Below, in pieces: positions 13,021 through 24,391 of a stretch of DNA of 64,000 nucleotides. This DNA is from Raphanus sativus (taxonomy: Eukaryota > Streptophyta > Magnoliopsida > Brassicales > Brassicaceae): contig NC_079519.1 of NCBI RefSeq assembly GCF_000801105.2, forward strand, positions 29,673,288 to 29,737,287, given 5' to 3'. Numbering within the stretch: the stretch's first letter is position 1; each line of letters begins with the position of its first letter. Under the pieces are notes generated by a model, which ran no database searches, was not told the DNA's origin, and saw only the letters and a list, made by a program, of their open reading frames with translations. The position numbers were made by a program, and so were the translations under genes.

Positions 13021-13909
13021 TTAACCTTTACTCCCTTTACGCATGATTGATTTTAAAACAGAGTTGTTGAATTGCATAGTAAAGGGGAGGAGAGCATATA
13101 ATATCGCAATACGGGATAATTTAATAAATGGTGGACTGAGTTTTGTTGTACCTAGTTTAAGATGATGTGAAGTGATTACACATGGGACCTAAACGTGTCG
13201 CCATATTAAGGAGCACTAATTTAATAATGGGTCACACTCCTTTCTCCTAATCTCTCCCCTCTTTGAACCCTAACCTACAGACCAGCCCTAACTTTCTCTG
13301 CTTATTCTAAAATATTAATATTCGTTGCTTAATTTTTTTGGTAAAAAAAATATTAATATTCGTTGCTTAATTGATTTATTAAACTATTTCTATTATTTTT
13401 TTCACAGCCAGTCCTGAAAACTGGAACGTATTGTATTTTTGATTGGAAGACATATAAAAATTATTTCACCTCTTAAGTGTTGTGATCTAATTTTTCTAAA
13501 TGATTTAACTAACTTTAATCAGGATTTTAAAAAAATCTTTAATCAAAAAACTCAGGCTCTTTAGTTTTTAATCTGCAAAATGAGAAAAAAGTATCTTCTA
13601 TCTTTATCGAAGAAAAAGTGAGTATCATATCTTAAAGCTGGAAGAATTAAACGCCAACACTAACTTTAAAACTGTCCAGCCATATAAAGCACCCAACCTA
13701 CCTGCATCTTTAATCACATGTATTATCGCTTGCAATGAATTGCAATTAGTTAATTTAATTGTTTTTGTAAACTGGTTGTCTAGAATATTAAAGAAATAAA
13801 GTACACTGTCATCTTTTGATTGTTGTCACTGTAAAAGCATTGTGTTATTTTTTGTTAAATTATTTAATACTTGTAAATTACCGTACTTTTTATCATATAA
13901 AACATATAA
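13021..13909. other. Intergenic, nothing recognised
   Basis: AT-rich spacer between the hAT-like element and Helitron copy B. No supported gene. Confidence 0.5.
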
Positions 13910-14796
13910 CTAGATCTTGACCCGCCCGACCGGGCGGATATTTATTTTATGTTTTTAATTTTTTTTAATATTAAATGATATATTTGTAATATTTAAATAT
14001 AAATTTAGATTGGAAATTTATCTTTGCAGTTATAATAAAAATTAAAATTAAAATTTTAATAAAATATTCTGATATAAATGTTAAATTTCCTAATTAAAAT
14101 AATATAGAGTTGAGTCATAATTTTTTCCAATTCAAAAATCCTAGCATCCCTCAAAAACAAAGAAAATAAAATTATAAATACATAAAACATATAACCATAT
14201 TTGGGACTATACTTTCTACTAAAATAAATTTGTTAAAGAAAAATAATGTTGCGCTGTTTTTGTTTATTTCTAGAGCTTGACCCGTGACCGTATAAATATT
14301 TTATTTCACTTTAAATTTTTTCTATGTACTAATGGTATACTATATATATTTGTAAATTAAAATGTATTACATAATTATTAATATAACATTTTAAAACATA
14401 ACGATTTTATTTATTAGTTTTAAATAATTATATTTTGTGATTTAATCATCTATTAGATCATAGTGTATCATATAAACAAATCTTATATTTATAACTAATT
14501 GGACTTATATAGGAAGTATTATGCTAATAATATATAAAAATTATATTTTATTTTTATGTTATATAAATTGATTATATGTTATATATTAGGAAATATATTT
14601 TGGCTAAGATTTTGTTAAGGAAATCTATTATTTAAATTAGGAAAAAATATTAAATGTTTAAATCTATTATTTAAATTAGGAAAAGACAATCATACTTAAA
14701 TATAGTTTCATTTAATACTTCAGTGGCATGACAATGTAAATATAATGAAAAACTAAGGGTTAATATAATCTTGTACTTCTGTTTTAATAAAATAGA
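13910..14796 (-). mobile_element. Non-autonomous Helitron, copy B
   Basis: Read on the minus strand it starts TCTATTTTATTAAAACAGAA and ends GGTCAAGATCTAG, preceded by a perfect 7-bp hairpin (CCGCCCG / CGGGCGG). Host bases are A on the 5' side and T on the 3' side. It belongs to the same family as 2718-3669, inverted, so the pair brackets ARF2. No protein coding is visible. Confidence 0.87.
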
Positions 14797-16259
14797 TTAC
14801 GCGATTCAAACGTAATACCATAATTATGCGATTCAAACATAATACCAATACCATTATATATAGCTTTTCGAAAGATTCAGAAATTTCCACATAAAGACAG
14901 ACAAAAGACGTAATTTTAGCCGACCATGTACGTCAAATAGACTCAAAATCATAGGATAATTAAAATATAGATTATCTTCAGTGTTAAACTAATCAGCTGG
15001 CTCCACCATAGAAGATAACTTCCACTACCAAGTCAATTAGTAATAACATATTTGATTATAGTGTTGCATCCATCAGCATTTTGATTTGATATATCAATCA
15101 TGTGCATTTTGATCGGGTCAAATTATAAAAATATACAAAAGTAATTTTATTAATTATCTGTATCAATCATATTTTAAATACGGACACTTCCCCACCGACA
15201 GTGCGTCAATGTTGTCGGCTTATGTTATTTAAATAGTCGCCATAAACTTGAACTGGAGTTACATCTAAAATACAATTATACTCCAAACTAGACTATGATT
15301 ACTTCTCCACGTTATCGTATTTAAAGATTTATAACGCAAGCTTCATCGATAGAGTATCATGTTAGCCATGATTAATACATTATATTTACCATTTTAATGA
15401 TTAAGGTCTCATTTGATCTAAATCTGAGTGAAACAAAACATTGATGATTAAGATTTAATCTGAAACTCGAAATTAACATCAAAAGATATTAATCCTGGAT
15501 TATATATAATTGTGTGTATATATACATTCTTTTCAATTGTATATTTTGTTAAACTTGAAATAGCTAGACTATATTTTGATTTTTGCACATGTTTTATAAT
15601 TTCAAACAAATGATTTTTGTTATTGTTTGTTTATGTTTACCCACACTCGTCGACTTTTCCAACCCTTTGTTTGGACCTTGTAAAAACAAAATAAGAACCA
15701 AATTTTAGCAAAAAAAAAAAAAACAAAATAAGAAAGAAACTTGGTCAAACCATACATTTCACACACTACGTATTTGGGTAAACATTCATGCATCATTTGA
15801 AAACTTCAGACTCTAGTGGGGATCTTCATCATAACCGCTCCATATGAATTTCTTGTGACCTACACAATATTATTTAACTCAATGTCTCTTCGATAAATAA
15901 TAACGTAGCACTTCGCTGAGGAGATAACATTTTAACTCTTCTTTTCTGGAAAAATCGTGAATCACGTGGAACGAAGAATCTCCCGGTCCCGAAAAGGCAA
16001 AATGAAACTTACCAATTATCTAAAACTCTAAACAATCTTGATAGACATTTTGTCTATGAAAAGTTTGATACGTGCCCGTAAGTGTTCGGCTCGAAAGCCC
16101 AAAACAGTATGGGCCTATTGAATATATGTATAGTAGTAGATTCAATATAATTTGGTCTCTGATATATTAAATGTTATCACTAAATGCTCATGCTCCAAAA
16201 TTGAGAAATTTCACCGAACACCTTGTGTGCATTTTGTATCCACTGAGAGATTTGTACAC
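14797..16259. other. Intergenic and APO3 promoter
   Basis: Mostly AT-rich. Near 16090-16120 there are GCCCAA and TGGGCC motifs (site II type), typical of promoters of housekeeping and organelle-protein genes, about 150 bases before the APO3 start. Confidence 0.45.
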
Positions 16260-18006
16260 ATGCTGCAGAGAAGAAAGCTGATCACTCAAATCTCACTCTT
16301 CGCAATCACCAAAACCCCTTTCTCATCTTCTTCTTCCTCCATCAAACCCCTAACCACCAGTCTCGACTTCCCCTACGATGACGACGACGACGACGTCGAA
16401 GATCCTCTCTACGCCGACGTGCCCAAGCCACGGAAGGATAAATCCGAGAGGAAGCCTTACCCCACTCCGATGAAGGAGCTGATCCGTCGCGCCAAGGAGG
16501 AGAAAGAGCTGAGAAGATCGCAGCCCTGCCGCGTACTCGAAGATCCGCCGGATAACGGTCTGCTCGTCCCGGAGCTCGTCCACGTGGCTCACGGAGTTCA
16601 CCGTTGCCGCGCCTCGCTGCTCTCCGGGCTCTCTAGAATCGTCCATCGTCACGTCTCTGTTCATCGCTGCAGGTTAACTATCTCCTTCGTTCTCACTGTT
16701 CTATACACTAATATGTATCATCATCATCTCCGAGAGAGATTGCAATCGGTTTTAGATTAGATTCTGGAGTTCATATGGATGATTTCTCGATTTGATCCAC
16801 TTAAAGCATTTGGAGATAGATACAGTTTGATGATATCGTTATTGCTAGTTGTAATCGAGCTGAAACTCTGATAGGTGTGGAGGAGGAGAATAAGCAGCGA
16901 AGTCTCTGTTTCACGCAGAGTGTTTTCTTTTAGAGGTGAGATGAGAGTTGTGCAGAGAGGCATATGCTGAATCTTTTAGAGGTTTATGTGAAGACATTTG
17001 TTGCATTTTTCATGTTTTATGTTATTAGTAATGTCTTCTTTCAAATTAAAATCACAAAATTTAGTGTTTTTAATCAAAGTTTCTATTATTATAGGTCAAA
17101 AATGCACAAAAAAATATGATGAAAAACAATGACTAGTTGTTGGTTACAATGTGATTATAATATTTGTGTTGTTTGTTCTCAGATTCTGCTCTGAGGTTCA
17201 CATTGGCAAGGAAGGTCATGGGATCAGGACTTGCACAGGTCCGGGAGCGGTTCAAGAAGCGCCACTCATGTATGGAAAAGAGGAAGACCCAGCGACGTCG
17301 TTTTGTTCCCGAAATGTTTCCACCTCTACGACCGTGCTCTCAAACCAGAGTTCTCCACGACGAGAGGTTCACCGTCCCAAGAATCTCTGCGGTTCTCGAG
17401 TTATGCATACAGGCAGGCGTAGACCTCGAGAAGTTCCCATCAAAGCGAAGAACCAAACCTGTTTACAGCATCGAAGGAAGGATCGTAGATTTCGAGGAAG
17501 TCGTCAACAACGGGGACTCAGAGACCGCAGTTACTACTACACCTTTACAAGAAGATGAACGTTGTGTCAGCAGTGCAGAGGAGAAGAGCTTGAAGGAGCT
17601 AAGCATCGAGACGATGGATTCGTGGTTTGAAATGGTCACAGGGGTCAAGGAGCTGATGGGGAGGTACAAAGTGTGGACTTGCGGTTACTGTCCGGAGATT
17701 CAAGTGGGGCCAAAGGGACACAAAGTGAAGATGTGTAGAGCTACGAAGCATCAGATGCGAGACGGGATGCACGCGTGGCAAGAAGCGACTATTGACGATG
17801 TGGTGGGTCCGAACTACGTGTGGCACGTTCGGGATCCAGATGATGATTCTGCTCTCGACAATAGCTTGCAGAGGTTTTACGGGAAAGCTCCTGCGGTTGT
17901 GGAGCTGTGTGTGCAAGGTGGTGCACCTGTGCCTGACCAGTACAAGAGTATGATGAGACTCGATGTGGTTTACCCTCAACGTGATGAAGTCGATCTAGTC
18001 GCTTGA
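16260..18006 (+). pseudogene. APO3: APO3-type RNA-binding protein, two frameshifts
   Basis: APO proteins are plant-specific, organelle-targeted RNA-binding proteins that promote group II intron splicing and Fe-S complex accumulation; each carries two zinc-binding APO domains. Exons: 16260-16672 and 17183-18006. Exon 1 encodes a Ser-rich presequence (MLQRRKLITQISLFA) and the start of APO domain 1, with its Cys pair across the intron (HRCR/FCSEVHIGKEGH). Exon 2 changes frame twice. One base is missing near 17241-17246, after IRTCTGPG, and another near 17344-17347, between RALKP and RVLHDERF. Domain 2 (CGYCPEIQVGPKGHKVKMC) is intact up to the stop. With the two bases restored, the length fits 412 residues exactly; as written, translation ends at 17558. 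It is either a young pseudogene or carries two assembly errors next to short homopolymers. An in-frame ATG at 16152 gives a poor N-terminus and was not used. Confidence 0.85.
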
Positions 18007-18429
18007 CCTTTCAAGGTGATTCAGCATCAAGAAACAATTGATATGATTAAACGAAACTCCCTATATATTAGGAAACATAGTTAACGTGTTTGGTGCTTAA
18101 TCAAGAGAAGAAGTAATTAAAAAGCTATGTTCATTGAGCTTAGTGTTTGCTTCCGACTTCGAGAAGGTAAATATTTTTTTTAATTTAATAGTATAATATA
18201 ATATTTGATATGTTTTTACACGCTAAAATATTTTTTATATTTTTCAAACTGAATTTGAATTTTATTATTATATATTTTCTTAATAAACAGATTTTACATA
18301 TTTTGATTGTTTTTTTGTGTCTGATTGTATTCTTATACTTTTTTGAGAATATTATTCTTTTAAACATGTATTTGTGTATGTTCACTGAGGCTCTACTAGT
18401 GTTTTTCATGTTTGTTACTTGCTGTCTCC

Positions 18430-20703
18430 TCAGTCCTCAGGCACTGGTGATACCGTTCGAATTACAATAGACGAGTCCTGAAGCTTTACAAGCAGAGCTT
18501 TGGAGGTTTCGATGCTCATCCCACGGATGAACCAAGAAAACGGCGGTAGATTGAAAGGAGGATATGGCTTATAGTATTGGTCTATTGTCAGTTTTGACGC
18601 AATCTTTCCTTGACCACCACTACATTTTTTATACTCTTCTCCAGTCATTGGTGTCTTCTTTTTGCATAAACGTTCTTTATCTACAAATATAGGCTCCACT
18701 TTTAAGTTACCCTCGAATGCTTTCATAAATCTCACTTTCTCTTTCTTATATTGTGTCTGTCCACAACAAGCAAAAGAGAAATTACCTGAGTTATAGGTTT
18801 CCACCAGTACAAAAACAATAGTGGTTGTTTCTTGTGAGAGAAGCTCCACTTACTGTAAAATCTTTTCTGTTTTCATCGATGATTAGATTCATGGAGATAG
18901 GTATATACACCCCAAATACATTACAAGCCACAGATTTCTCCACCCTCGTCATTAGCCTCGGACCTTTCTCGAACAAAACCTTTCTTGATTTGTTTTCCTT
19001 CATTAGAAAAAAGAATCATAGTCTCAGATTTTATTACTGCATTTAATATATACAACATTTGAAATCATTTATAATTAGAAAAGAAACCATAAGTTTGCGC
19101 CGTTTGCGCAAATCATAAAATGTACCGCCATTTGGATCGAACAATAGGTCGTAGACCGAACGAGGAGCCAGCCCCACGGTCAATTCTATGTTCATATGGT
19201 AAAAACCATTTTCATGTGTCACCTTCAAACATCAAAAACATAATTTTTTTTGTAAGGATCTTTGTTCTTGATTCTACCACGGCAAGAAAAAAGATTGTAT
19301 TTTGTTTAGGGTGCTATCCTTTATATATTAAAAATAAGCATTGCAATATTTTTTTGTAGTTACGTGTTATCGCTAAAATTATTTTTATAATCTTTGGAAA
19401 ATATGCTGGTTCATCTAAATGTACAATAAACTTTTGATTAAATTAACCATAAATTAACTATTAATGTTTTTCATTGTTTCTTTATATAAAATCACGTAAT
19501 TGCTTATTATGACTTAAATATATATATGATAATTAATGATTTTGAATCATAAAAATTTAATAAAATATATTCTCTATCATTTCTTAAAATTATAATTTAT
19601 TAAAATAAATTAAAAACAACTACATAAACTATATAATAAAAAACTTTAATTTTTTTTCTGTGTATGATATATTTAAAATTTTTTTAAAACGACTATAAAT
19701 AACTAAAGTTGTTAAAAGTCTCACATTGAAATTTTTATGATCTATAGTTTAAAATTTCTCTTATAACAAAATACAAATGATTACAAAATTATATAACTAG
19801 GAAGCCTTATTTATTAAATATCAATATAATATATAATATTTGATACTGTTTGAAATATATTATATACCATATAAAATACATAATTATTTAATTTGAAATT
19901 TGTTTTTTTGAGAAAATTTTGAACAAATATTGACAACTTAATATATATATATATATATTTTAAAATTTGCATTGAATGTTTTAAAATTATAAATTACTAA
20001 GACTATTAAACAACCCACAAAACTTTTTTTTTGTTATCAGTGATTTTAAATTTTGTTATAAAAAATACAAATGATCAAAAATAAAAAGTGTTTGTTTGGA
20101 TTAAGAAAATTTATTTATGTATTTACATACCTTTAATTATATATGTAACAGTTACTGAATTTTTAATTATTCAATATATATTTATTATTTCATAATATGT
20201 CAAAAACATGTAATACATAAAAGTAACTTTTGTATAATATTCATTCCGTGTAAGGCGCATATCTTAACCTAGTTTCTATTATACCTTGATCTTAGGAGAT
20301 GCATTATGCCATGGATGTTTCTTTTCTGCTTCATGCCAAAGATTTGATTGTTTCAGCGCGTCATTTAAATCATAATAGACCTTATCAGGATATTCAAAAT
20401 CGTCTTTCTCTGAGTCCATATTTTTAGAACTCTTGGACTCGGCCTACAAACAACAAACAGAATGAAATGTGTTTATATATATATATTTTTTTCTAAACTG
20501 TATATATCAGAAGAAAATATTTTACAAAGTAGCATTTTAAGTCTGAGTCATCTTGGCAAAAAGGAAACTAAAAACGAGATAATGTGTTTATGTATTTATA
20601 TTTGACATCTTCGGGTCCTATGATTGATGGATATGAAGCTGACCTTAAGAGGCTGTTGACTGTTCTGATTGATCCAGCTACCAAACCCAGGGAATACACC
20701 CAT
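18430..20703 (-). CDS. DUF220 family protein, tandem copy 1
   Basis: Plant protein of unknown function (DUF220 family, recognised from memory). Exons (complement): 20644-20703, 20285-20443, 19088-19222, 18854-18997, 18430-18756; all GT-AG and in frame, 274 residues. The N-terminus MGVFPGFGSWINQN is followed by a charged linker (HPWHNASPKIK), then the conserved body: GFYHMNIELTVGL, SRKVLFEKGPR, FMKAFEGNLKVEP, GQGKIASKLTID and PPFSWFIRGM. No signal peptide or membrane segment is seen. The acceptor at 18756 was chosen because it gives DFT/TQYKKEKVRFMK, keeping family spacing. Intron 2 is about 1.06 kb because a Helitron (19317-20272) sits in it; it is about 120 bases in copies 2 and 3. The 3' flank begins close behind APO3, so this is the copy beside the ancestral neighbour. 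Confidence 0.85.
19317..20272 (+). mobile_element. Helitron inside intron 2 of DUF220 copy 1
   Basis: Begins TCCTTTATATATTAAAAATA and ends AAGGCGCATATCTTAACCTAG, between host A (19316) and T (20273). DUF220 copies 2 and 3 carry the uninterrupted site (GGGTGATATTTCTATTATACC near 23531-23549, and its counterpart near 31041-31060). The insertion is therefore precise, without target duplication, and later than the gene duplication. 956 bp, AT-rich, no coding. Confidence 0.88.
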
Positions 20704-21088
20704 CTTCTATTCGATAGTTTAGCCTCACGAAAACTAATAGGAGCAAGAGTAAATGAAGTTTAGTATTAAATAACTGCATGCATGTTGAGAGAATGATGTA
20801 CGTTACGATTTATGCATGACGAAATAATGAAGTGGGCAAGCTCAACTCTCGTGAATTATGTGACGTACAAATTTTATGTATGGCGAGATTGGTAAGAGCA
20901 ACGCAACGACCACGCAAGTGAATGAGAATTAGAAAAGACCTCTACCTATCTTGTTGTGGCCTTGTGGGTGGGGGGGGTGGGGAGGGGGAAGGGTGGGGGG
21001 GGGGGGGATAACGCTCTTGTAAGTGATGATATACACGTAATTTCTTATAAAGCATATAGAATTGCGGCAGCAGAAGAATTGTCGATTA
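20704..21088 (-). promoter_or_regulatory. DUF220 copy 1 upstream region with G-run tract
   Basis: This 5' flank is shared with copies 2 and 3. From 20965 to 21007 the plus strand is almost pure G with single T/A breaks, so four or more runs of at least three G exist, and the coding strand is C-rich. The tract is about 260-300 bases before the ATG. A G-quadruplex is possible but unproved. Confidence 0.5.
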
Positions 21089-21530
21089 CCGCCGAGAGGT
21101 GTGGAGTTATATTTTTGGAAGATGCTTACCGCCAACCAGGCTTCTAACAGACTGGGCAGAGCTTTTATCATGGATATGAGCTCCGCGTTCTAAGAGCGCC
21201 TCACTGCTGAGGAGACTAGCAACACAAGCACTGGTGTTTCACATATGGAAACAGCGTAACAACGTGACACACAACCTTGTTTCCATCCTGGCGACGACTG
21301 TTTTCAGAAACATTGATAGAGAGCTGAGGAACATCATCTCCTCTAGGAAGGACTTTAAAAGTTTCAGAAACCTTATGTCCAAGTGACTGACTTAGGCCTC
21401 TAGCAAATTGTTTTTTCATATGCATCATCTTGTTTTTTCTTTCTTTTTGCCAAGTTTGATGCAATCATAAGATTTTACCTTCTAACTTCTTCTCTTCATA
21501 TATGATATTTACCTTTTAGCAAAAAAAAAA
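21089..21530 (+). mobile_element. 5'-truncated LINE insertion
   Basis: Encodes the tail of a non-LTR retrotransposon: LTDWAELLSWI, then SASLLRRLATQALVFHIWKQ and a segment like RNNVTHNLVSILATTV, interrupted by at least one stop, and ending in a poly(A) run (21520-21530). It is flanked by a 14-bp target duplication AGAATTGTCGATTA (21075-21088 and 21531-21544). The empty site survives upstream of DUF220 copy 2 near 24328-24345. The reverse-transcriptase part is absent. Confidence 0.85.
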
Positions 21531-21544
21531 AGAATTGTCGATTA

Positions 21545-22486
21545 AAGAATAATTTTCATAGTTTTGTAATAAATACAGTATTAAATAAACAAAAACAAAA
21601 TTTTAAATTACTAAACAAAAGCCCAGTTTAATTGTCAATAGACCCATTGGAAAATTTTGAATTGCATATAGAGTTAGAAGACTTTCATGTTCTTTAATAA
21701 GCCCAGCCCAATGGCTTTGAGGTTAGTGCAGTTTCAACATTTCCGGTGAGGTTAATGCATTTCTTTTTGTCCATCGACCAGTTTGTACCATTAAAGCGAA
21801 AATGTTATGTAACTTCATAACAAGTTATAGAAGATCTCTTCTTCCTTTCATATAAACAAAACAAGATTGTGGAATCCATTTTACTCCATTAGTTTGATCA
21901 AAATTTTTACTAATACTTTTATATCATGCAATCTAGGTTTTGAATTCCATAAAAACGATTTATTTATAATTATTCTACTATATATTAAAATAAAAATCAT
22001 TTAATTGATTTTTGCTTATTTGTGGATCACATAAATGGAGAATGAAAGGACAGACAATCCCAGACACTAAACAAGAGAAACAAACTAAACTTACACTGAC
22101 TTCTAATAAGACAGAAAGAAAAAGATCTTAATCCAAAAAGAAAACAACATTACGAGCATAAAACTCAGATGAAACACTAAGCAAAAAAAAAACTCAGATG
22201 AAACACTAAGCAACCCAAGAACAATACAAGCAGACCACAAAAACCTACAACTGGACGGATAATTTTTGTTTTTATATTTATTCTAATCAAGAGAAAAATA
22301 ATAAAAATGCCATCTTTCTTTTTGTGTAAATAAATAAAATGCCATCTTCATTGAGATTAGTGGTCAATATCTTCCGAATTAACGAAGATAAATAATTTTT
22401 AAAATTTAATACAACATAATATTTGATATATATATTTATATTTTTTGTTTTCGAAAACTGGCTTAATATTGGATATGTTTTTATAC

Positions 22487-22523
<37 letters not shown>

Positions 22524-22615
22524 GATTTACATATTTTGTTTGATTGATTGTATTCTTATACTTTTGAGATATTATTAACTTATAAAACATGTGTTTGTGT
22601 ATGTTCATTGAGGCT
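21545..22615. other. Duplicated flank between DUF220 copies 1 and 2
   Basis: About 21590-22400 is closely repeated at 29111-29870 (shared features include AAACAAAAG..CCCAGTTTAA and TTCCGGTGAGGTTAATGCA) and partly at 31880-32000, which marks the tandem duplication unit. A 24-bp segment is doubled only here (22161-22184 and 22190-22213). An (AT)n run lies at about 22494-22517. No gene is supported. Confidence 0.65.
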
Positions 22616-23970
22616 CTAGTGTTTTTCATGTTTGTTACTTGCTGTCTCCTCTGGCATATGTGTAGCCGTTCGCATTGCAATAGACGTGTCCTGAACCAGT
22701 GCAAGCAGAGCTTTGGAGGTTTTGATGGTCATCCCACGGATGAACCAAGAAAGCGGCGGTAGATTAAAAGGAGGATATGGCTTATAGTATTGGTCTATTG
22801 TCAGTTTTGACGCAACCTTTCCTTGGCCACCACTACATTTTTTATACTCTTCTCGAGTCATTGGTATCTTCTTTTTGCATAAACGTTCTTTATCTACAAA
22901 TATAGGGTCCACTTTTAAGTTACCCTCGAATGCTTTCATAAATCTCACTTTCTCTTTCTTATATTGTGTCTGTCCACAATAAGCAAAAGAGAAATTACCC
23001 GAGTTAGGTTTCCACCAGTACAAAAACAATAGTGGTTGTTTCTTGTGAGAGAAGCTCCACTTACCATAAAATCTTTTCTGTTTTCATCGATGACTAGATT
23101 AATCGAGATAGGTATATACACCCCAAATACATTACAAGCCACAGATTTTCCCACCCTCGTCATTTGCCTCGGACCTTTCTCAAACAAAACCTTTCTTGAT
23201 TTGTTTTCCTTCAGAAAAAAAATTCGTAGTCTCAAGTATTATTTCTGTACGTAATATGTATCGCATTGATTTTTTTAATGATTAGAAAAGAAACCATAAG
23301 TTGGCGCCGTTTGCGCAAATCGTGAAACATACCACTTCCTGGTTCAATCAAAAAGCTGTAGAGCACTTCTGGAGGCAACCCTACGGTCAATTCTATGTTC
23401 ATATGGTAAAAACCATTTTCATGTGTCACCTTCAAACATCAAAAACATAAGAATTTTCTAAGGGTCTTTGTTCTTGATTCTACCAAGGCAAAAGAAAAAG
23501 AGATATGGGTATATATATTCTATTTCGTTAGGGTGATATTTCTATTATACCTTGATCTTAGGAGATGCATTATGCCATGGATGCTTCATCTCTGCTTCAT
23601 GCCAAAGATCTAATTGCTTCTGCTCCTCATTTAAATCATGATAGGCCTTATCAGGATATTTAAAATCGTCTTTCTCTGAATCGATATTTTTAGAACTCTT
23701 GGCCTTGGCCTGCATACAACAAACAGAATAAAATATGTTTATATATGTTTTTGTTAAACTGTAAATATCATATAGAAATTTTTTTACAAAGTAGTATTTT
23801 AAGTCTGAGTCATTTTGGCAAAAAAAAACTAAAAACGAGATAATATGTTTATGTATTTATATTTGACATCTTCGAGTCCTATGATTGATGGATATGAAGC
23901 GGACCTTAAGAGGCGGTTGAGGTTGACTGTTCTTATTGATCCAGCTACCAAACCCAGGGAATACACCCAT
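22616..23970 (-). CDS. DUF220 family protein, tandem copy 2
   Basis: Exons (complement): 23905-23970, 23551-23709, 23295-23429, 23065-23208, 22616-22969; all in frame, 285 residues. Same architecture as copy 1. The first exon is six bases longer, ending NSQPQPPLK. Exon 5 runs on to a longer C-terminus (MPEETASNKHEKH) than copy 1, whose stop falls earlier. The body retains FMKAFEGNLKVDP, GQGKVASKLTID and PPLSWFIRGM. Function is unknown. The frame is undamaged and differences from copy 3 look mostly conservative, which suggests selection on the protein. Upstream lies the G-run tract at 24222-24249 and then two Helitrons from 24392. Confidence 0.86.
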
Positions 23971-24221
23971 CTTCTATTCGATAGTTTAGCCTCACGAAAA
24001 CTAATAGGAGCAAGAGTAAATGACGTTTAGTATTAAAATAACTGCATGTTGAGAGAATGATATACGTTACGATTTATGCATGGAGAAATAATGAAGTGGG
24101 CAAGCTCAATTCTCGTGAATTATGTGACGTACAAATTTTATATATGGCGAGATTGGTAAGAGCAACGTAACGACCACGCAAATGAATCAGAAAAGACCTC
24201 TACCTATCTAGTTGTGGCCTT

Positions 24222-24249
24222 TGGGTGGTGGGGGGAGGGGGGGGGGGGA
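24222..24249 (-). promoter_or_regulatory. G-run tract upstream of DUF220 copy 2
   Basis: Plus strand is nearly all G, about 250-280 bases before the copy 2 ATG, in the same place as the tract at 20965-21007. In copy 3 the corresponding run has shrunk to six G (31727-31732). Confidence 0.5.
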
Positions 24250-24391
24250 TAACGCTCTTATATTGAATTGATGAATAAGTGATAATTATATACACGTAAA
24301 TTCTTATAAAACATATAGAATCGTGGTAGTAGAAGAATTGTCGATTAAACCATTTTCATAGTTTTGTAATAAATACAGTATTAAGTAAACA

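Noticed and set aside
16152..16259. Upstream in-frame ATG extending APO3
   Set aside because: The extra 36 residues do not resemble a presequence of the family, and the promoter-like motifs are too close; the ATG at 16260 matches the family start.
23845..24030. Plus-strand frame across DUF220 exon 1 (also in copies 1 and 3) that looks like a conserved protein tail
   Set aside because: Its conservation is explained by exon 1 of DUF220 on the minus strand (MGVFPGFGSWIN) and its splice donor; the plus frame is an antisense shadow.
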